Assembly (NCBI GenBank): GCA_913054055.1
Contig: CAJXIT010000135.1
Coordinates: 1-8,780, forward strand
Origin: an uncultured Thalassolituus sp.
GTDB taxonomy: Bacteria > Pseudomonadota > Gammaproteobacteria > Pseudomonadales > Oceanobacteraceae
DNA length: 8,780 nt
Direction of reading: 5' to 3'
Shown: piece after piece, positions 7,042 to 8,780 of the stretch
Position numbering within the stretch: the first letter of the stretch is position 1
Layout: every line of letters starts with the position of its first letter
The notes under the pieces: model-generated
Seen by the model: only the letters and a program-made list of their open reading frames with translations
Databases searched by the model: none
What the model was told of the DNA's origin: nothing
Position numbers and translations under genes: made by a program

Positions 7042-8298
7042 ATGATGATTTTAGGGCCAAGTTTTGAATTCTATATTGTCAGCCCTGAAGGAAAAATTTT
7101 AACCTTTTCTGCCGCTCCCGATCGTATTAAACGCCAGTCTGTATCCATTGATCCCATTAATGACTTTATTAATGGAGTTAAACCTTTGCCGATTTTAGGA
7201 GATGATCCTCGATCGACTACAAAGAAAAAGATTTTCTCTGTGTCACCCATTCATGAAAAAAATCAATTGAAAGGGTATCTGTACATAATTATCGGCGGTG
7301 AGATTTATGACGATATTACGAGTCTACTTCAAAAAAGCCATATTTTAACTTTGGGTGGATGGAGTGTTGTACTGATTTTATTCATGACGTTAATCGTGAC
7401 ACTATTTTTGTTTGCAATGCTAACACGCCCTTTACGACGCCTAACATCCGATATTGAAATGCTTAGAGAACACGGGTTTGAAAGCAGGCCTTTAACTTAT
7501 CATCAATGGAAATCTAACTCTGGAGATGAAATCGAACGACTTGGAAACAGTTTTAATGAATTGACAAGCGAACTGAACAAACAATATCAAAAGGTTAAAA
7601 ATACAGATCAACTTAGAAGGGAGTTGATCTCTTATGCCAGCCATGACTTGCGTACACCTCTAGCATCTCTGCAGGGTTACTTAGAAACTTGGTGGCTTAA
7701 ACACAAAGATACCGAGGTGGATTCAGACCTAATTAATGTGGCAATGAAAAATGCCCAGCACATGAGTTGTTTAATTGAACAGCTATTTGAATTGGCTTAT
7801 CTTGATGCCGAAGATGTGTCGCTAAATATGGAGCCAATTTATATAACTGAACTTGTACACGATGCCATAAGAAATCGTGCTCCAGAAGCCGATGCAAAAA
7901 ACATTGTCATTGATCTTAACCCTAAACAATCAGGGGTAGTATTAATGGGCGATTATCAAAAGTTAGAACGAGTCTTTAGTAATTTGATTGATAACAGTCT
8001 TCGTCATACTCATTCAGGTGGTTGTATTAATATACGAATTTCAGAACAAACCAACCAAAAGTGGTTGATAGAGATATCTGACACAGGTGTTGGTATTCCA
8101 GATAATGAGATTCCAAATGTTTTCGCCGGGCATTATAGAGCAAGTAATAGTGTAAACGGGAAAGGGCATAATAGTGGTTTAGGCCTAGCGATTTGTAAAC
8201 GCATAGTGGAATTGCACGGCAGCCGCTTAGAGTTGAATAGCGAGTTAGGTGTCGGCTCTGTATTTAGTTTTGAACTAGAAAAAATCATTAAGAAGTAA
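7042..8298 (+). CDS. C-terminal sensor kinase portion (possible reinitiation product)
   Basis: Longest open frame after the premature stop, 418 residues from ATG 7042 (a second ATG follows at 7045). It holds the rest of the periplasmic domain (1-102), a transmembrane helix (about 103-128), HAMP (about 127-180), phospho-acceptor His201 in YASHDLRTPLASL, N-box Asn318 (SNLIDNSLRHT), G1 DTGVGI (347-352) and G2 NSGLGLAI (377-384), so the catalytic half is complete. A restart 15 bases after the stop would have only a poor ribosome site (GGA directly before the ATG) and would leave about 100 periplasmic residues without the leading membrane anchor, so correct insertion is doubtful. Listed separately because it is what remains if the stop is real; it is part of the broken gene at 6811-8298. 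Confidence 0.55.
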   Translation: MMILGPSFEFYIVSPEGKILTFSAAPDRIKRQSVSIDPINDFINGVKPLPILGDDPRSTTKKKIFSVSPIHEKNQLKGYLYIIIGGEIYDDITSLLQKSHILTLGGWSVVLILFMTLIVTLFLFAMLTRPLRRLTSDIEMLREHGFESRPLTYHQWKSNSGDEIERLGNSFNELTSELNKQYQKVKNTDQLRRELISYASHDLRTPLASLQGYLETWWLKHKDTEVDSDLINVAMKNAQHMSCLIEQLFELAYLDAEDVSLNMEPIYITELVHDAIRNRAPEADAKNIVIDLNPKQSGVVLMGDYQKLERVFSNLIDNSLRHTHSGGCINIRISEQTNQKWLIEISDTGVGIPDNEIPNVFAGHYRASNSVNGKGHNSGLGLAICKRIVELHGSRLELNSELGVGSVFSFELEKIIKK

Positions 8299-8303
8299 AC
8301 ACT

Positions 8304-8338
8304 AAAAAGGCCAAACATTTAAGATGCTTGGCCTTTTT
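8304..8338. terminator. Bidirectional intrinsic terminator between convergent genes
   Basis: AAAAAGGCCAA (8304-8314) pairs perfectly with TTGGCCTTTTT (8328-8338), and CAT/ATG (8316-8318 with 8324-8326) extends the stem past one mismatch. The arrangement gives a GC core flanked by an A run and a T run, so it works in both directions: for the kinase, whose stop is 5 bases away, and for the minus-strand gene ending at 8372. Confidence 0.9.
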
Positions 8339-8371
8339 CGTGCGACGAACGCAGAATAATATCGAGTATTA

Positions 8372-8749
8372 TTATGACGTTGCGGTGGTGGTATGAAAGC
8401 GATCGTTAAGGTAGTTGATGATCTCCTTTGATTCATACATCCAACGGTCTTCACCATTCTCTGTAATCTTCAAACAAGGTACCTTTAATTGGCCACCACC
8501 TTCAACTAATTCTTGTTTGCTGGTTTTACAGCGTTTTGCATCTTTTGTTTCAATAGGTAAAGCAGCGCGTTTCATAGAGCGACGTACCTTTACGCAAAAT
8601 GGGCAAGCCTTATATTGGTATAAGGTTAAATCTTTGGCGGCTTCATTAATTTGTGCTTGAGAAGCTTGATCGCGTTTAACCGATTTAGGGGTAAATACCC
8701 AGTTTAACAATAAGATTAAGGCGCCTAATATCGCACGAACTACAACCAT
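8372..8749 (-). CDS. Membrane-anchored glutaredoxin-like / GST-N-domain protein
   Basis: 125 residues. An N-terminal hydrophobic helix (about 3-20, VVRAILGALILLLNWVF) is followed by a positively charged stretch (KSVKR), which suggests a membrane anchor with the main domain in the cytoplasm. The thioredoxin-fold domain (about 41-117) has LYQYKACPFC with redox pair Cys49/Cys52, a KVPCL segment with the cis-Pro expected of glutaredoxins (Pro91), and the closing YESKEIINYL typical of glutaredoxin and GST N-terminal domains. Predicted to handle thiol-disulfide or glutathione chemistry near the inner membrane; the substrate is unknown. Cys74 and Cys92 are further cysteines that could matter. The frame is open to a TTG at 8761, but ATG 8749 has GGAG 6 bases upstream and is preferred. 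It converges on the kinase gene across a shared terminator; no functional link to it is evident. Confidence 0.88.
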   Translation of the reverse strand: MVVVRAILGALILLLNWVFTPKSVKRDQASQAQINEAAKDLTLYQYKACPFCVKVRRSMKRAALPIETKDAKRCKTSKQELVEGGGQLKVPCLKITENGEDRWMYESKEIINYLNDRFHTTTATS

Positions 8750-8780
8750 GGTGCTCTCCAAAGCCCGCTTGGGCAGGTGT

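Larger units (their letters stand above)
6811..8298 (+). pseudogene. Sensor histidine kinase with a premature in-frame stop
   Basis: Partner kinase of the response regulator just upstream. One continuous frame runs from the start region to 8298, broken only by TAA at 7024-7026; there is no frameshift. Before the stop: a transmembrane segment (KLSLLLLACFMVIAIVLTIL) and the start of a periplasmic domain. After it: the rest of that domain, a second transmembrane segment, HAMP, HisKA with SHDLRTPLASL, and an ATPase domain, all intact. With a sense codon at the stop it would be a normal kinase of about 495 residues. Possible starts are 6793 (overlaps the regulator, with GGGA about 10 bases upstream), 6811 (one base after the regulator's stop) and 6820; none has a strong ribosome site. 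A one-base change from AAA, CAA or GAA would explain it. Recent nonsense mutation, sequencing error or read-through cannot be told apart here. Confidence 0.8.

Noticed and set aside
8355..8373. AATAATA / TATTATT inverted repeat overlapping the stop of the glutaredoxin-like gene
   Set aside because: Only A/T bases in the arms, weak stem, and the strong terminator at 8304-8338 already explains termination.
8763..8774. GCCC/GGGC short hairpin followed on the minus strand by TTT, just upstream of the glutaredoxin-like gene
   Set aside because: Only 4 bp with a three-base T run, and the upstream sequence is cut off by the window end, so attenuator or upstream terminator cannot be judged.

Overview
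The window looks like chromosomal DNA of a free-living, probably marine or aquatic, gammaproteobacterium of fairly low G+C content. This rests on protein style: an RhlE-type DEAD-box helicase, an OmpR-family two-component pair, a membrane-anchored glutaredoxin-like protein of a type familiar from marine gammaproteobacteria, and A/T-rich codon use. It is an inference; there is no rRNA or other marker here to fix a genus. No tRNA, rRNA, CRISPR array, transposase or phage gene was seen.

Layout, left to right. (1) Positions 1-1920 (+) hold the 3' part of a hybrid sensor histidine kinase: PAS/PAC end, HisKA, HATPase, a degenerate receiver and a canonical receiver. The 5' end lies outside the window. 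(2) 2038-3489 (+) encodes an RhlE-type RNA helicase with a long lysine-rich tail, followed by an intrinsic terminator at 3510-3541. (3) 3558-4352 (-) encodes a secreted necrosis- and ethylene-inducing-like protein (NLP/NPP1 family) with the intact GHRHDWE signature. (4) A 248-base divergent intergenic region carries a good candidate promoter and a leader hairpin. It is followed on the + strand by two tandem spondin-N-domain genes, one for a secreted protein (4601-5293) and one for a lipoprotein (5306-5992), ending at a long hairpin at 6019-6069. (5) 6105-8298 (+) is an OmpR-type response regulator with its sensor kinase. The kinase reading frame is broken by one in-frame TAA at 7024-7026, with the frame unchanged on both sides. 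(6) A bidirectional terminator (8304-8338) separates the kinase from a convergent glutaredoxin-like gene (8372-8749, -).

How the genes may work together. The middle of the window (about 3558-8298) reads as an extracytoplasmic island: a predicted exported cytolysin-family protein, two related spondin-domain proteins (one predicted exported, one lipid-anchored), and a two-component system next to them that could sense an envelope or external signal. Functional linkage is inferred from adjacency only. The flanking helicase and glutaredoxin-like genes look like ordinary housekeeping neighbours. The points most worth checking are the interrupted sensor kinase, the NLP toxin-family gene, and whether the NLP/spondin-pair/two-component neighbourhood is conserved.
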